Source: Panorpa germanica (Eukaryota; Arthropoda; Insecta; Mecoptera; Panorpidae). Taken from it: a stretch of 64,000 bases of DNA. Shown one piece after another: positions 12,160 through 25,531 of this stretch. The translations under genes were made by a program, and so were the position numbers. Each line of letters starts with the position of its first letter. Within the stretch, counting starts at the first letter, position 1. The DNA lies in NCBI GenBank assembly GCA_963678705.1, contig OY783214.1, forward strand, positions 9,238,001 through 9,302,000, given 5' to 3'. Under the pieces are notes generated by a model. That model worked only from the letters and a program-made list of their open reading frames with translations. It searched no databases and was not told the DNA's origin.

Positions 12160-13692
12160 GTTCTATTTTTTGCTGTCTGCTGCTGTTGGAACGTCTTAAG
12201 ACAATTAAAAAACAATATATCACTATAATACATTGTTTCTTTTCCTTATTATTTATTATATATTCGTTATTATTATTCCGGATGGTATTTTCTATAAGTC
12301 ATAAAAGAAAATAAATGATTACGTTGACATTTTAAATTATAGCATTTAAATTTCTATTATCGATTTGTAATGTACAAGTAAATGGTATTGTGACTCTTGT
12401 ATTGCGTGTTATAGTGGTTGCTTTAAATATTAGATAGGCGCAAAATAAAATATATATTTTTATAAATGATAAAATTACATCATATTATTGTTTACGTGAT
12501 ACAATAATATTATGATTCTGCTAAATGGTTAATCTTTCTATAAAAGTTGTGAAAATATCAGCAGAAATATATGACTGCATTTTTAGGATGGGTGGAACAC
12601 TGATGTCATCAAAATGCTTTTTATGCAATAATTATAAATCACATACTAGTTTTTAAATGTGTCTGCTTCACCCACATACCAATTGATACCAGGGATGGCC
12701 AAAACCCATCGATTCTTCAGCATTTTTTATATAAAATATTATATAAAATATATGTTTTTGCATTTTTTTAGTATGCTTAAATTTATAAAAAGGTTTTTTC
12801 TAGTAATTTAGAGTAGTAATAATGGTTAGTGACACTCAGTCTAAGAATCTTATTTTGTAACATTTTGGACAGCGTGGAGAACATTAGACGGTTTTAAAGT
12901 AGTTTAACTTTGTTTAAAGTTGTACAGTCTAATGCTAAACAGCGTCAGAATTTATTTCAGGAACATCGATACATATTTTAAAAGAATCGTTGTTCCTCCT
13001 GTAATATATTCATGTTTGTGTCCATCCCTAATTTATGCACAAAAGAATTTATAAATAAATAATTAATTTGACATTAAAGACGAAGGTGTGAAATCACAAG
13101 ATTACGAAAATAAAGTGAATTAAAAAAAAATAAAAATTTCAAAAGGTCATACTATGAAATACAGGTCAATAGGTCAATAAATTACGTTGTTTTAAATAAC
13201 AGACTGCAGTGTGCATTGTTGCATAAATGATTGTTGTTGGGTTATTCCTTTAGTATGACAAATGTTATGTATGTTAAAAAAATTATATGACAAATCAAAA
13301 TATACACTCAGAACCTGAGATAAAGGCATACCAGAAAAAATATGAAAAATATGAACGTTTCTTGTTATGTAACGTAAAGTAGAAGACATACAGTTTCAGC
13401 AGACTCGTAGAGTAAATTTGGAACTTGCCTAACATTTTCGGGGTAGTGTTCCGAACGTAAAGTGGAGCGCCCAAAAAATAGTATAGTTTGCTCCACTAAT
13501 ATCTTGTAAACCATAAATGATAATTCAATGACTTAAATATAGTTAGATAGAAAGTGTATGTATATCTATATCTAAAATTGTGGATAACGCGAATATGTAG
13601 TGGTGAAAAGGAGAAAAACCGCTTTCCGTTCCTTCAGCAACGAATTCAATTATTCCGGTTAACATTTCCCAATTTTTTTTAAATAAAATTAT

Positions 13693-13888
13693 GTATAAGT
13701 CCAAATTACAAAAGAAGTTATAAGAGCGTTATAAATCTATAATACGATAATGAATTTTATCTTATTCGTTTTTATACACATTATAGAAAAATAAGTGAGT
13801 CGGTGCTTTTTAGTTATATCGGCAGTTTATACTCCACAATTTGTTTTAAGTATGAATCACCGTTGAACTCTCGTAATTTGAACTATAA
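13693..13888. repeat. MITE family M1, copy B (left end deleted)
   Basis: Same internal core as copies A and C (TTATAAGAGCG, AATACGATAATGAATTTTAT, TGCTTTTTAGTTATATCGG) and a good right end (GAACTCTCGTAATTTGAACTATA). The left inverted repeat has lost about 25 bases relative to the other copies. Confidence 0.7.
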
Positions 13889-13984
13889 TAGTGTTTATTA
13901 CTACCAGCTAAACACAAAACATAAAGGTTATCTTACATTTATATAACACTTTACTTGAACAAAACCTAATAATATAAAATCAAA

Positions 13985-14180
13985 AACTGTCCCATTTTAT
14001 ACCTATTTTGAAAGCGTTCAATTCTTAAAAACGTGTACTTAATGTTTTCTAATTCTTAAAAGTATCTTCTTAATAAGTTTTATGTTTATTATGAGGTCAC
14101 AAAACATTATATATTAGGTAAAATTGTTTGCGTAACAGTTTTTTTTTGTTATGCTAGATAACCTTAAATACACGTAACTG
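13985..14180 (-). repeat. Dispersed repeat family R1, inverted copy
   Basis: Read on the minus strand it contains TAAGGTTATCTAGCATAAC, CGTAACAG-like and ACATAATGTTTTGTGACCTC-like blocks, as in the copies near 960 and 16200. No reading frame. Confidence 0.5.
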
Positions 14181-14281
14181 ACTTTAGCGGATATATTCCT
14201 ATATCCAATAGCGAGTACTTAGTTCTTAGCAAAATCTTAAATTCCGTTCTGTCCAGTCAGTGCTGACCAAAACATTTTTTG

Positions 14282-14395
14282 CAGGGCCCCTAAATGGATG
14301 CAGAGGTAAAACAATTTTATCTACTGATATAACTAATAAATTTGACGCCCATATAAAATGCTACCTAGGTGCAAAGCCCGCCTAGATCGGCTCTG
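14282..14395. repeat. hAT-like end pair, small remnant
   Basis: Begins CAGGGCCCCTAAATGGATGC and ends, read backwards, CAGAGCCGATCTAGGCGGGC. This type of CAGGGCCG-rich inverted end is common on hAT elements. It is too short to code and no target duplication could be matched. Confidence 0.35.
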
Positions 14396-14861
14396 TATCC
14401 AGTTTAGCACAGCACGAATTCAGTTGTATCTAGTGTTACTCTAGTTACCCTTTCGAACCCACGTCCTTATACTAGAGTCCTGCCTACAATAAAGCGTCAT
14501 ATAGCTCGTCTAAAATAGTAACCACAACATCGTGTCAACGTTACCACTACTTATGAGTTATATCATTTCTGCTTTACTTATATTAATAAATGATCTCCGG
14601 TGTCATTTCAAAAACCTGTTCGTTTCCTGAACTTTCAAATAAAATGACAAAATAAAAAAAAAATTATCTCAATAAAACAATAACGCGTATTGTTTGTTCG
14701 TGATATACCAAACGAGAGTGTGATTAGTGATTACACAATGTGTTTAGTAACTTTGCATTCAATTTATAGTTATATAGTATAATACGCTCGTATATTTTAG
14801 AAATAAGGTTGACATTTTTTAATTACCTAATTAAATTAATTGCAAAAACATGGACACGCAA

Positions 14862-14864
<3 letters not shown>

Positions 14865-14922
<58 letters not shown>
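14865..14922. repeat. Compound (AT)n(GT)n microsatellite
   Basis: About 20 AT units run directly into about nine GT units. Confidence 0.95.
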
Positions 14923-14924
14923 AT

Positions 14925-15125
14925 TTAACGTTTACCTAATATAAGAAAAGATACCTTTTACGTAAGCGATTTAACTTAATATATAAGGTTATGTCACGTT
15001 TCTTGGGTTTTTGAAAACTAGAATCTGAAGAACACATTTATCAGTAATAAATGCTTTTAAAATAGCTATAAATTAATACCTTTTAAATTAAATATTACTA
15101 TACTTTGTTTAAGTTAAATATTAGA
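14925..15125 (+). repeat. Dispersed repeat family R1, diverged copy
   Basis: Shares TTTACCTAATATAAGAAAAGATACC, TTTTACGTAA, TTAAATTAAATATTACTA and TTTGTTTAAGTTAAATATTA-like words with the copies near 960 and 16200, in the same order, with gaps. Confidence 0.4.
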
Positions 15126-15129
15126 CGAA

Positions 15130-16160
15130 TCTATCGGAACTCTATTTGCACGATTTGAGTTTTCACGCTGGTTCATACTGCTGTCTATAATTTTTCAAAA
15201 CAAATCATTCCTTTCTTAGTTACAATTTTCATTGTTATTCTCCAACACTGTTGCCATTTACCCAACTCTAATATTACAATTATTGTAGCCGTAATAATAT
15301 ACTCGTGTATACAGCTTTTATACACTTTCGATATTACAATTTATATATTTAATAACTACAAAACAACAGACTATCTAATAAATATGAAGAAGTTGTACTT
15401 AATCCCCAGTACTAACCTAACTAATTAAAATTATTAAATAGATCGTATAAAATTTGATTTATTTATACTTTACTTTATTGCGAGCTATTTTACTTTCAGA
15501 AAAATTCATAACTCTCTTTCAAATTTCACTTTATTATATATTGCTCTATGCATTTAACTTATTTTCTTGTGTTACGCTATCTAAAACTGCTACCAAAGTT
15601 GTCATATTTAAAATTAGATAGTATGTGTAAGAAGTGTTGCATGCTCTTTAGGCGTTGTAGAATAAATAACAATCGTAATACTTTAACAAGTAGTTGACTT
15701 AATTTTTTTATCTTAATATTACTTTGAAATGCCACCTGTATATTTATAAACTCTGACTAGATAAAATTAAAAAGATTTAAATACGCTAATCCTCCAAAAG
15801 TTTTAGGTGCTCTGTTTTTAACAAATGAAGCAATTAAACTGCATTCGGAGATTTATTTTTAAACAATTCGCGTAGAATAATAATTTTGTTTAGTACATAA
15901 TAAGACGTAAGACGTAAATCTTCTTTTTGTGTTTGTTAAACAATTCCTTTCATTAATCTAAATTAAGTTTCATACAGAGCATTTAGTTTCGTTCTTTAGC
16001 TTTATATTCAGTAATAGTAAAATGTAAAAAAAGTCATTATTTTATTGTTGAAACGTGATTTTGCAACATAGCACCTGTTTAGTAAAAACTTTAGATACTC
16101 GTAGCTGATAGTGTCTTAATTTAATGACACGAAAATAAAACTAGAGCAAGTTTAATGAGC
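15130..16160. other. AT-rich intergenic sequence
   Basis: No gene, RNA or bounded repeat was recognised here. Confidence 0.45.
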
Positions 16161-16164
16161 TTGT

Positions 16165-16465
16165 GATTTATATATACCCGGTAAACACAGTTACATGTAT
16201 TTAAGGTTAATTTAACATAACGAAAGTTATCTGTTACGTCACCTAATACACAATGTTTTGTGACTCATTTTACTGCTTTTTGACAAATAAATTTACTCTT
16301 GTGTATTAACTAACATAAAACCTATAAAAACACCATTTTAAGGAAGAAATCATTTTAAGTAGTCCTTTATAGGAAGACCCTTTTAGATTAAATATTACTA
16401 AGATTTGCGTAAATAAAATATTACATGAATGTAATGTAACACTCATGTTTTGTGCTTAGTGGTAA
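16165..16465 (+). repeat. Dispersed repeat family R1, long copy
   Basis: The best-preserved copy. It has TTTAAGGTTAATTTAACATAACGAAAG, TCTGTTACGTCACC, ACACAATGTTTTGTGACTCA, TTACTGCTTTTTGACAAATAAATTTA, AGATTAAATATTACTA and TTACATGAATGTAATGTAACA, a series also seen near 960, 41020 and 42240. Confidence 0.55.
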
Positions 16466-17053
16466 GTATTGCTTAAAGCGTATAGCGATTTGTTAAAAAA
16501 TCTAATTATTAAAGAAAGTTTAATTACAACAAATATCATGATTTGAGTTGTATGTGTTCTTGTTATAATAACACATGCTAATTTATTAAAATTTGGTATG
16601 CACAATTAAATTAAATTTGTTTGCATGATACTAAACCAAATACTAGTAATTACTCCATTTGTCTAAACATGTTCTAATTTTATAAGGCCGTTTATACCGA
16701 TTACTTAACACCTTAAATTAAGTTCATAAATATTAATATAATTATAAAAATGAGTGAAGTAATAATTAATTCAAAAATTATTTAAATATTTCTTAAGTAT
16801 AACTAGCTTTAGCATAATATGTTTACATTTTCTAATAGCGAGTGTTTACACAATACACGCGTTGTATAAATTAATAAGATTTGATTTAATGTAACTATTA
16901 TACCATAAGTATATTGTAATAATATAACAATTTTAATTTTGCGCATAAGTAGTATAATATTACGCGGTTCTAGATACTCGTGTACCAGCGTCAGCGTGAT
17001 GTATTTTTCAAAGGGAGGGACGATTTTATTGTAATATTTGTCCGCTGCATAAA

Positions 17054-17129
17054 AGCGAAAGTATAACAGAAGGGTACCTAGTATATAAACCATGAATTGA
17101 TGTTAAAAAGTATCCAGTTCCTTTCTGGA
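17054..17129 (+). promoter_or_regulatory. Promoter of Vajk-like gene 2
   Basis: AGCGAAAGT at 17054, TATATAAA at 17082, and the dyad TCCAG (17113) - 7 bases - CTGGA (17125), again 31 bases from the TATA start. The leader is short (about 37 bases from the dyad to the ATG). Confidence 0.72.
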
Positions 17130-17152
17130 CTTCGTCTTCTACACATATCGCA

Positions 17153-18364
17153 ATGAAGTCCATGGTAGGTCTAGCCAAAATCTTACATAACGATTACATA
17201 GTGAAGTGAAGTGTTACAGTGCTTTAGTGATATATATTCTATATAAATACGTAAAATATGTGTCTAATTAAATAATTAATTAATCATTATTTTCAGCTGT
17301 TTGTCACAGTTGTGACATTGGCCCTTCTAGGGGTGGCGTTAGCTGAGGAAAAGAAGGAAGTCAAAAAAGCTGACGATGAGAAGAAGCAAGAAAAACGTGG
17401 TCTCCATGGATGGGAAGGATACGGTGGCGATTTTGGAGGACATGGAAGTTACGGAGGCGGTTATGGCGGTGGTAGCTACGATTTTGGAGGTGGACATGAT
17501 GTCCATCACAAAACAGTTACGGTTGTGAAACATGTTGGTGTTCCATACCCCGTCGAGAAGAACATTCCATACCCCGTTGAAAAGCACGTCCCATATCCAG
17601 TTAAGGTACCCGTGCCACAACCTTACCCCGTTGTGAAAAATATCCCTTACCCAGTTAAAGAAATTGTAAAAGTACCATACCATGTGCCACAACCCTATCC
17701 AGTTGAGAAACATGTACCCTACCCCGTTCAAGTTCATGTCGATAGACCAGTTCCAGTCAAAGTATATGTACCACAGCCTTATCCAGTAGAAAAAGAGGTC
17801 CCTTATCCAGTGAAGGTACCAGTTCCAGCACCTTACCCCGTGGAGAAGATTATCCACGTTCCAGTCAAAGTTCCAGTTCATGTACCACAACCGTATCCAG
17901 TTGAAAAGATCGTACACTATCCCGTGAAGGTTCATGTCGACAGACCTGTTCCAGTTCATGTCCCAAAACCTTATCCAGTTCCAGTAGAAAAGAAGGTTCC
18001 TTATCCAGTAGAAAAGATCGTGCACTATCCCGTAAAGGTTCCAGTTGATAGACCCGTTCCAGTGCATGTTGAGAAGCCAGTACCTTACCCAGTTAAGGTA
18101 GGAGTTCCAGCACCTTATCCAGTTGAAAAGAGGGTACCATATCCAGTGGAGAAACTCGTGCCTTATCCAGTTAAAGTACCTTATGATCGTCCCGTTCCAT
18201 ACACCGTTGAGAAACATGTCCCATACACCGTAGAGAAGCACGTGCCTTATCCAGTAAAGGTTCCAGTACATGTTCCAGTCCACCACGAGGAGCACCACGA
18301 CTTCGGAAGCTACGGAGGCGGATACGGTGGATACGGTGGACATGATGAACATCATGGATACTAA
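17153..18364 (+). CDS. Vajk-like Pro/Val-rich cuticular protein, gene 2
   Basis: Exons 17153-17164 (ATGAAGTCCATG, donor GTAGGT) and 17297-18364 (after TTTTCAG) give 359 residues. Residues 1-20 form a signal peptide (core LFVTVVTLALLGVALA). A Lys/Glu-rich leader ends in KKQEKR, followed by GLHGWEGYGG and a short Gly/His segment. Most of the protein is an array of PYPVEK, VPYPVKV, PQPYPV, VDRPVPV and VPAPYPVEK units. The end is a GSYGGGYGGYGG tail with His. No catalytic domain is seen; it is probably a secreted cuticle component. Genes 2, 3 and 4 share the MKS/MRS start, the GLHGWEG motif and the order of repeat variants, so they look like the most recent duplicates. The open frame on the opposite strand (17339-18382) is a shadow of the repeat codons. 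Confidence 0.9.
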
Positions 18365-18474
18365 TTGTGATAGCATTTTCATTGTTCATCAAATCTTTTG
18401 TATATCTTGTTCCTTCATCTATTCTTCATCTTTGTAATTTTATGTTTTTTATAATGATATATATATTATTTCAT

Positions 18475-18480
18475 AATAAA
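18475..18480 (+). terminator. Poly(A) signal, gene 2
   Basis: AATAAA about 110 bases after the stop codon. Confidence 0.6.
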
Positions 18481-18489
18481 TAATTATTT

Positions 18490-21400
18490 CATAACTGAAT
18501 TCTTTTATTGCGTTATTGTTTAAGTCCGTTCTTTAATCCGAATTCGACTAAGAGCGTATTTCGTCATCAGACATAATACATTTATTATAAAATTACCTAA
18601 TATTTCATATTATAAACATTATATAATCCTGTTGAGTTTTTACCATGCTACCTACTACAGAAGTTGAATAAATAATATACAGTCAATACAAAAAACAAAC
18701 GCAAATATCCCATATGAAAGTAAGAAGAAGTTCTCTCATATGGCGCGTAGTTAATTTATTAGAAATCAATAGATTTTAATTACTCTACATACTTGGTTGG
18801 GACGTATAGGCTCTAGAAGTTAATTTCTATAGAAAAGTAACACGTAACAATAGAAAATAAAGAATTTTATTAAATATGAAACCAGAAAATAAACATAATT
18901 TCATTTTTAATGAATGGTTGACTGGCCACACATACGAGTGTGTGTTTGCTCAATATCGGTCGTCGTTAGTCACGCCAATGTACGAGTAAAACGTCGTCTA
19001 CGTCTTAGTTGGTTAATTATATAATGTCGTAATAACAAAGAATGCGATTTTAGAGCAATGTCTTTAAAGAAGTTGTGGAAATAACATTATTACGATTTCA
19101 TTACAATTTAACAAGGTTCTGTAATAAAAGTTCTGTAAAGACGAAAACCGAAACGAATCGAAATAAAAGAGGAGTATTGACTATTCAGTCGTAACTTCTT
19201 TTTATTTATTTATGCATCAACTCTCTGACTTGAATCACCTGTTTCAAAATTCCCATAGAAGTTGCTTAAAAATTTCAAGGTTTCTTGCTATTATGTTTTG
19301 GTAAAGATAGTAATTATCAAAATACAAGTCATTGATATGTACGTACTCATTCTACACTAAACATATTTACTTGCATTTAAGGTTTTTTAATATAAAAAAT
19401 GTTCCTTTTACGTATAGGTTTCGTGTCCGTAAAGTGTTATATGTATTAAGCTAATACCAATATTTTTTGTCTAGCGGAATTATATCTTCTATTTATTTTT
19501 ATGGATCATCGACAATAGCGGAAATCAAAACATAATTAAAATATTATCCATTATAATATACACTCGCTAAACGCAAGATTAGCCCATATATATGTAGTAT
19601 AACGAATAGCCGAAGTAATATATCATTCAACTTGTTAGTAGGATGACACAGAGATGGCGCAAATCCATTTGATCTTTAAATAGTTTTAATCTTTAAAAGA
19701 TATGTATCAAAATTTCATGACATTCGGACCATTCGTTTACGAGATACAGTGGTTTTAGTAACGCTCTTTGGACCGATTTTGTCCTTTTCACAATTTTTTT
19801 CACAGATTTAAATACTATTCATGTATGACACATATTCATATATGTGCAGATAGATACGTGCCTCTAACGTTTTTTTAGTATATTTATTTGCATTCCAGTA
19901 TTTGAGTATATAAAGATATTTATTTCCGCTGTGTAAATGATTATATACTCGTACATTTGATTGCACATAACGTTAATTACGTAATACAGGTTTCTACCAG
20001 GATCAATTAACACCGACACACATACTAACGCAGAAAATAAGTAAATAAATTCGCCATTACCTAGAGGAAGTAGCTTGTTCTTATAAAATACATAGAAATA
20101 AAATTCATTATTATTAAATTTGTGTAAAAGCAAGGTCTCCTATCGCAGTTTACTTCATAATTACGATTGCATTTGATTTTGCAATTATACTAGTAGATTC
20201 CTGCAGTTTAGTATTTATTGATTGATTTTCATTTGTAGTTAAATCATTTAAAAAAGACAATAATTAGATAGCAGTGTGGTTCACATATATGAAGCCATGA
20301 CACCATAAGAACTGCCAACATAGTAGAAGTTCATATGTCATAAGACAAATACCCGCTTTAGGGTAATAAACAATATTTAAGAAATATAACACATTCTTAT
20401 ATAGAAACTATATGGCAGTGCAGCATCATTCTTGCTACTTTGCCACAAGCAAATTCCAAGGTTCATTTTCATTTAGGATATATTTAATTTAAAATACCGA
20501 AGACTACATGACGTCATATAATAAATAACGTATATACTCGTATATAGATCATAAATTTTAACTACATAAATATCAAAAAACTAGATCTTCCACATTCTAT
20601 TTGCCTTAAATGTATGAGTGAATACTGACCAAGACAAATTACTAAAAAAAACTCTTTCTGTGAAAGTCAGAAGTTAATACGTAGTAAATAATGTATTAAT
20701 TTATTAATGTAAATATGTAATTATAATGTGAAACTGATTTCGATATTGTATATGATATTTTGGAATAATTATTTAGACGAATTATTGCCAATAAAAATAA
20801 ATGGATGCTATTTGATGATAAGTCTGTAGATTTTTTATACTTCTTGCTAAATCGTGAAAGGTTTCATTTTATAGAGTCCTTGAAATGAATTACACTTGTC
20901 ATGCAATAGGCAAATTACTAGAGTTTAAAATAAAACTAAATATATTTGTGTTATATTACTACTTTTACTGCATAGTTTTTATTACGTAGAATGTTGATGC
21001 TCTAGTAACAAAAATTGCCACAACACTGGTAGAAAATTGTATTGCATGTTAGCTTACGACAAGCTCATTCGAAAGTTCATATAAAAATTGTCTAGCAGTG
21101 TAACCTTCACACTTGCTAGCTTACTTTAAGCTAATTAAAATGAAAATTATTTGAACTTGTAGAAAGAAATGTAAATGTTAGAACACTAGTGTAATAACTT
21201 CAAGCAAAATAAATATGTCGAGAAAAACAAATAATTTTAAATTTAAATTTTTAATTTTAGGCTAAAAAAGATACAGTTTCTAATGCAGTAGTTATACTCG
21301 TAACTTATTCTATGACTTCCATGAAATGTCATTTCTTGTTAAACTTTTATAATTTAAATTAAATTTATTCTATTTCCGCAAAAGTTTTAATTTTGTTACC

Positions 21401-23040
21401 ACTAGGTCAATAGTTCATTATACTGGTATTTGCATCGCAGACTTGTCTGGGCAGTCTACAAGATAAGAATAAAACAATAACCAGAAAATAAACATCCTCT
21501 AAGAAACAAGTTTTGAGCTTCTTGAAATAACACTTAATAAGTTTACAAGGAGAAGCAGAAACATAAATGAAATAATACTTTTTTTTGCTACTACGATACT
21601 TCTCACTAATTTGTGTCATCAAATATGTAATTATAAAGACACTACCTAAAAAACTTAATTTCATTTATTATATTACTGCGATTTCTGAATAATTGTAATA
21701 TAATTATTGTTATTTTTAAAGATTTGTTTATAATATGAGTATATTTTTTGATTTTGTAACTTGTTTATCATTTGGTCAAATATTTCTTTGGAATAAATAA
21801 CCAAGCATAGCGAAGAGTTTACGACCTAACCATCTGAGTCACTCAGAGAAAAATAGATTGATACTATACACTCATTTGCAATCTTTATGGATAAGACCAA
21901 ATAATTGATTTTGAGCGAAAGAAAATTATGAATAAATAAATTTAATTTCGGCGAAATCATTGTAACTAGATAAAACTGATTTCAGCGAAGAGAAATTATG
22001 ACGAGATACAATTGATTTGTGAAAATAAAACTATGATTCTGACGAAACAATTGTCTCTAGACATATTCTATTCTATTAAAGTCTATTATTACAAAAAAAT
22101 TGTGCTAGTATAGTATTTCCAATGTATTATTTCGACTGTGGGCTTCTTCTCTGACCCTTTCCAAGTAACTGCCTAAAATATTCCTTCTACTTTATTATGT
22201 TTAATAAAATTTAAACTTGATTTTGATGTAATTAATCAGTAATTACTTATCCGTACGTAATTTGTTACCTAATTAGTTGCTGCTAATTTCAAAGGCTTCT
22301 ATAATTTTATTTAGATTTGGTTGTGTAATATTAACTTCAACGGTTCTCTAACTAAGAGTCGAGATGAAGAAGTTACTTACAATGAGACCAAGAAAAAATA
22401 AAGGTCTCAATGTGTTACCAATTGTAATAAGATCAGATTTTTCGCTTAAAGTAATTCTGTAACAGAAATCAATCCATAATAAAATGCACTTTTACACTAC
22501 ATATCATATTGATTCATTTCAATTTTATTGAATCATAAATTCTCCTTAAATTTCTTTCAAGAAATAATTCCTTATTGCTTGTCATATAACGCTATAAATG
22601 ATATCTTCAAAATCACTACAAAGTGCACTTTCTCACTCACATAATAAAATTTGAAGTACCAATATAGTTAATGTCAATTTTAATTAAAAGATCAAAATGT
22701 TATATGATTTAAAGAGTTGTTGAAATAAGCGAGAGACTCTTAACCTGATACTCTGATAGGAAATGACGTATCCGTAGAGTTTGTGAACCTCAGCTCCACG
22801 CACGACAGTTAGTGAGAGATTTTAAAACTACCGACTACTGGCAGCAATTAAGTTGATTACATACACATCGCTAGTATCAGAAAGAAAACAATTTCTTTAT
22901 GCATTACGTAAACACACGTTTTAAGACACAACATATACACACACACAAACACATGGCGTAGTAAAATAGAAATGCTAAACTAGTTTGTTGACTAATTAGG
23001 ATTTAAACTTGACTCAGGGTGGGGGTTATTTTTTAATTTT
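18490..23040. other. Intergenic DNA between genes 2 and 3
   Basis: AT-rich, no gene recognised. R2 repeat phrases occur at about 20430-20475 (GCCACAAGCAAATTCCAAGG) and 21045-21140. Short open frames at 19864-20133 and 21407-21664 (minus) have no family features and no promoter-like context. Confidence 0.5.
21040..21145 (+). repeat. Dispersed repeat family R2, doubled copy
   Basis: Two R2-like phrases in a row: TTAGCTTACGACAAGCTCATTCGAAAGTTCAT, then GCTAGCTTACTTTAAGCTAATTAAAATGAAAAT, separated by AAAAATTGTCTAGCAGTGTAACCTTCAC. The same pieces appear near 7125, 20430 and (inverted) 34330. Confidence 0.45.
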
Positions 23041-23056
23041 TTAATAATTTTATCAT

Positions 23057-23129
23057 AAAGAAAGTTTGATGTCAGATCCGGTATAAAAACAACAAAATAT
23101 TAAGTAAAAGTATCCAGTATCCGATTGGA
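23057..23129 (+). promoter_or_regulatory. Promoter of Vajk-like gene 3
   Basis: A weaker upstream motif (AAAGAAAGT at 23057), TATAAAA at 23082, and TCCAG (23113) - 7 bases - TTGGA (23125). The TATA-to-dyad distance is 31, as in genes 1, 2 and 4, but the right arm of the dyad has one changed base. Confidence 0.68.
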
Positions 23130-23152
23130 GGTCGCGTTCTGCACACAACACA

Positions 23153-24431
23153 ATGAGGTCCATGGTAGGTAGCTCATACATAATTATTTACACAGTAAAT
23201 ACCTGTTGTTTTTAACGAATAAATGTTTTTATTATAGTTATTAGCCAGTGTTCTGGCTGTCGCTCTATTTGGAGCGGTGTTTGCGGAAGAAAAAGCAGAA
23301 GAAAAAGTAGAAAAAGTTGTAGAAGAAAAAAAGTCAGATGAAAAAGTTCAAGAAAAACGTGGATTACATGGTTGGGAAGGATTAGGAGGTTGGAGTCAAG
23401 GTGGATACGGTGGAGGTTATGGAGGATCCAGCGGATCCTGGGGAGGTCACGGCGATGACCTAGGAATCCATGAAGAACACCACAAGACAATCACCATTGT
23501 CAAACACGTCGGTGTGCCATATCCTGTGGAAAAACATATTCCATATCCCGTTGAAAAGCATGTGCCTTATCCAGTGAAAGTGCATGTCCCACAACCCTAT
23601 CCAGTCATTAAAAATATTCCTTATCCAGTGAAACAAATAATCAAAGTGCCAGTACATGTTCCTCAGCCTTATCCAGTGGAGAAACACGTGCCTTACGCCG
23701 TCAAGGTGCCCGTTGATAGGCCAGTTCCAGTAAAGGTGTTTGTTCCAAAACCATACCCCGTAGAAAAAGAAGTTCCTTATCCAGTTAAAGTTCATGTTCC
23801 TGCACCATATCCTGTTGAGAAGATCGTCCATGTTCCTGTTAAAGTTCCAGTTCATGTGCCACAGCCGTACCCAGTTGAGAAGATTGTTCACTACGCCGTT
23901 AAAGTTCCTGTAGATCGTCCAGTTCCTGTACATATTATCAAACCATACCCAGTACCAGTAGAAAAGAGAGTTCCTTTCCCTGTAGAACGTCCAGTGCCAT
24001 ATCCAGTGAAGGTTCCTGTCGACAGACCAGTTCCCATTCATGTTGAGAAGCCTGTACCCTATCCAGTTAAAGTTCACGTTCCCGCTCCTTACCCCGTTGA
24101 AAGTAAAATTCCTTACCCCGTGGAGAAACTAGTTCCATATGAAGTTAAAGTTCACGTGGATAGACCAGTTCCAATAACAGTTGAGAAACCTGTCCCATAC
24201 GAAGTCGTGAAGAAGGTGCCATACCCAGTGAAAGTAGAAGTACCAGTTCCAGTGCATCACGAAGAACACCATCATGAACAACATGAGATACCAGAGGATA
24301 TACATCAAGAGGAATATCAACACCAAGAATTCCAACAGGAAGAACACATTGAAGAACAAAGTGGTGGGGAAGGATGGAATCAAGAGTACCAACCTTCCTT
24401 AGGAAGTCACGAGGAACATTCCGGATACTAA
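23153..24431 (+). CDS. Vajk-like Pro/Val-rich cuticular protein, gene 3
   Basis: Exons 23153-23164 (ATGAGGTCCATG, donor GTAGGT) and 23238-24431 (after ATTATAG) give 401 residues, the longest of the five. Its intron is the shortest (73 bases). Residues 1-20 form a signal peptide (core LLASVLAVALFGAVFA). An acidic/Lys linker, longer than in genes 1, 2 and 4, ends in KVQEKR, followed by GLHGWEG and a Ser/Gly segment. The PYPVEK / VPYPVKV / VDRPVPV array occupies about residues 85-320. The tail is unlike the others: rich in Glu, Gln and His (EEYQHQEFQQEEH-type) rather than Gly. That may change charge or cross-linking in cuticle (inference). Array position and repeats place it with genes 2 and 4. 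Confidence 0.9.
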
Positions 24432-24531
24432 TTGTTATTGATCATTACCAATCTCATCGTTACATTCTACCTTATACTTTGTACCTTCTGTTGAAAATAT
24501 TATGTGTTAACCTATTTTTAATTTTACGCTT

Positions 24532-24537
24532 AATAAA
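24532..24537 (+). terminator. Poly(A) signal, gene 3
   Basis: AATAAA about 100 bases after the stop codon. Confidence 0.6.
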
Positions 24538-24714
24538 TGAATATTTTTGTAATAAAAATGTAAAATAATGTTTTATTTAGAAATTAGTTTGTCTGATATT
24601 TAGGAAAACTTTAAATTAGGTAGAAGGTTCGTTTATAGTTTCGTAAACATTGTCCTTTATTTGTCCGATATATTTTACTTTCTTTTTAGTGATGCATTTC
24701 AGTTAATAAATGTT

Positions 24715-24805
24715 ATGAGATGGCACAGCACAGAGCGTTGACGCATTGCAGTCAAATATTTATTAAAGTGCTTTTGGGTTCGAGTTCCTAATTGATTATC
24801 ATCAA
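24715..24805 (+). repeat. tRNA-derived SINE-like fragment
   Basis: TGGCACAGCACAGAG (A-box-like) is followed about 50 bases later by GGGTTCGAGTTCC (B-box-like, near 24777). The pair and spacing suit a pol III promoter of a SINE head. No tail or second copy was identified. Confidence 0.35.
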
Positions 24806-25531
24806 TCAACAAGCATCAGAAAACCATAGAGCAACGTTAAATTAAAAAAAATCTTTCTAAATAATTTCTATGCTATAAGATTTATAGTATAGTTACTTGT
24901 AGCATTACTATCTTTTACTATACCAAAGATATCTTGATAAAAACCAGACCAGAGAGAAATCTAAATGAATAGCAACACATATACACTTCGTCATACCACT
25001 AACTAGTAAGTGTAAGTGTACGGGCATTAAATACATTCCATAAAAACACGTTACGAAACGTCATGTGCACTATAAAAAATTAAAAAACGAAAGTACAAGT
25101 CGACAAGTATGACTTGCAAAATATTTTATTATATTTTTGCACATCTGTTTGATGAACAAGAAGAAAGATTATTCCTCTGTGAACTATTACGGCTAAATGT
25201 TAAACGACCATGGTTTAATAAAAGCAGATTTAAATATAGTAGCAACTACCTACTGAAAATGGATTGGTACTTTATTTTATATGAACATAGTGTCAGGTCG
25301 ATGAGCTACTGTTATGTGCATCATAAACTTAATATTGCAACTTCCAGATTACTACGTTAGGTCATCCCGTAATTGTTTAAGTCTACTCGCACATTTAAGA
25401 AAAGAATGTTTTTCGACAGGCTTCTCTATAGAGAAGTATACTTCAAAAAATAATTGTAGGAACACCTCTTTATAGTGGATACAAATTTATATCAGATGCG
25501 AGGTAATAAATTAGAACACTCCTTTTCTACC

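Noticed and set aside
17339..18382. Long minus-strand open frames across all Vajk-like genes (also 9129-9755, 23460-24077, 29686-30753, 36745-37758)
   Set aside because: They exist because the repetitive sense codons (CCA/GTT/GAG/AAA patterns) contain no reverse stop. Their Trp/Asn/Arg-rich translations have no signal, start context or family features, and all five genes have proper plus-strand promoters and introns.
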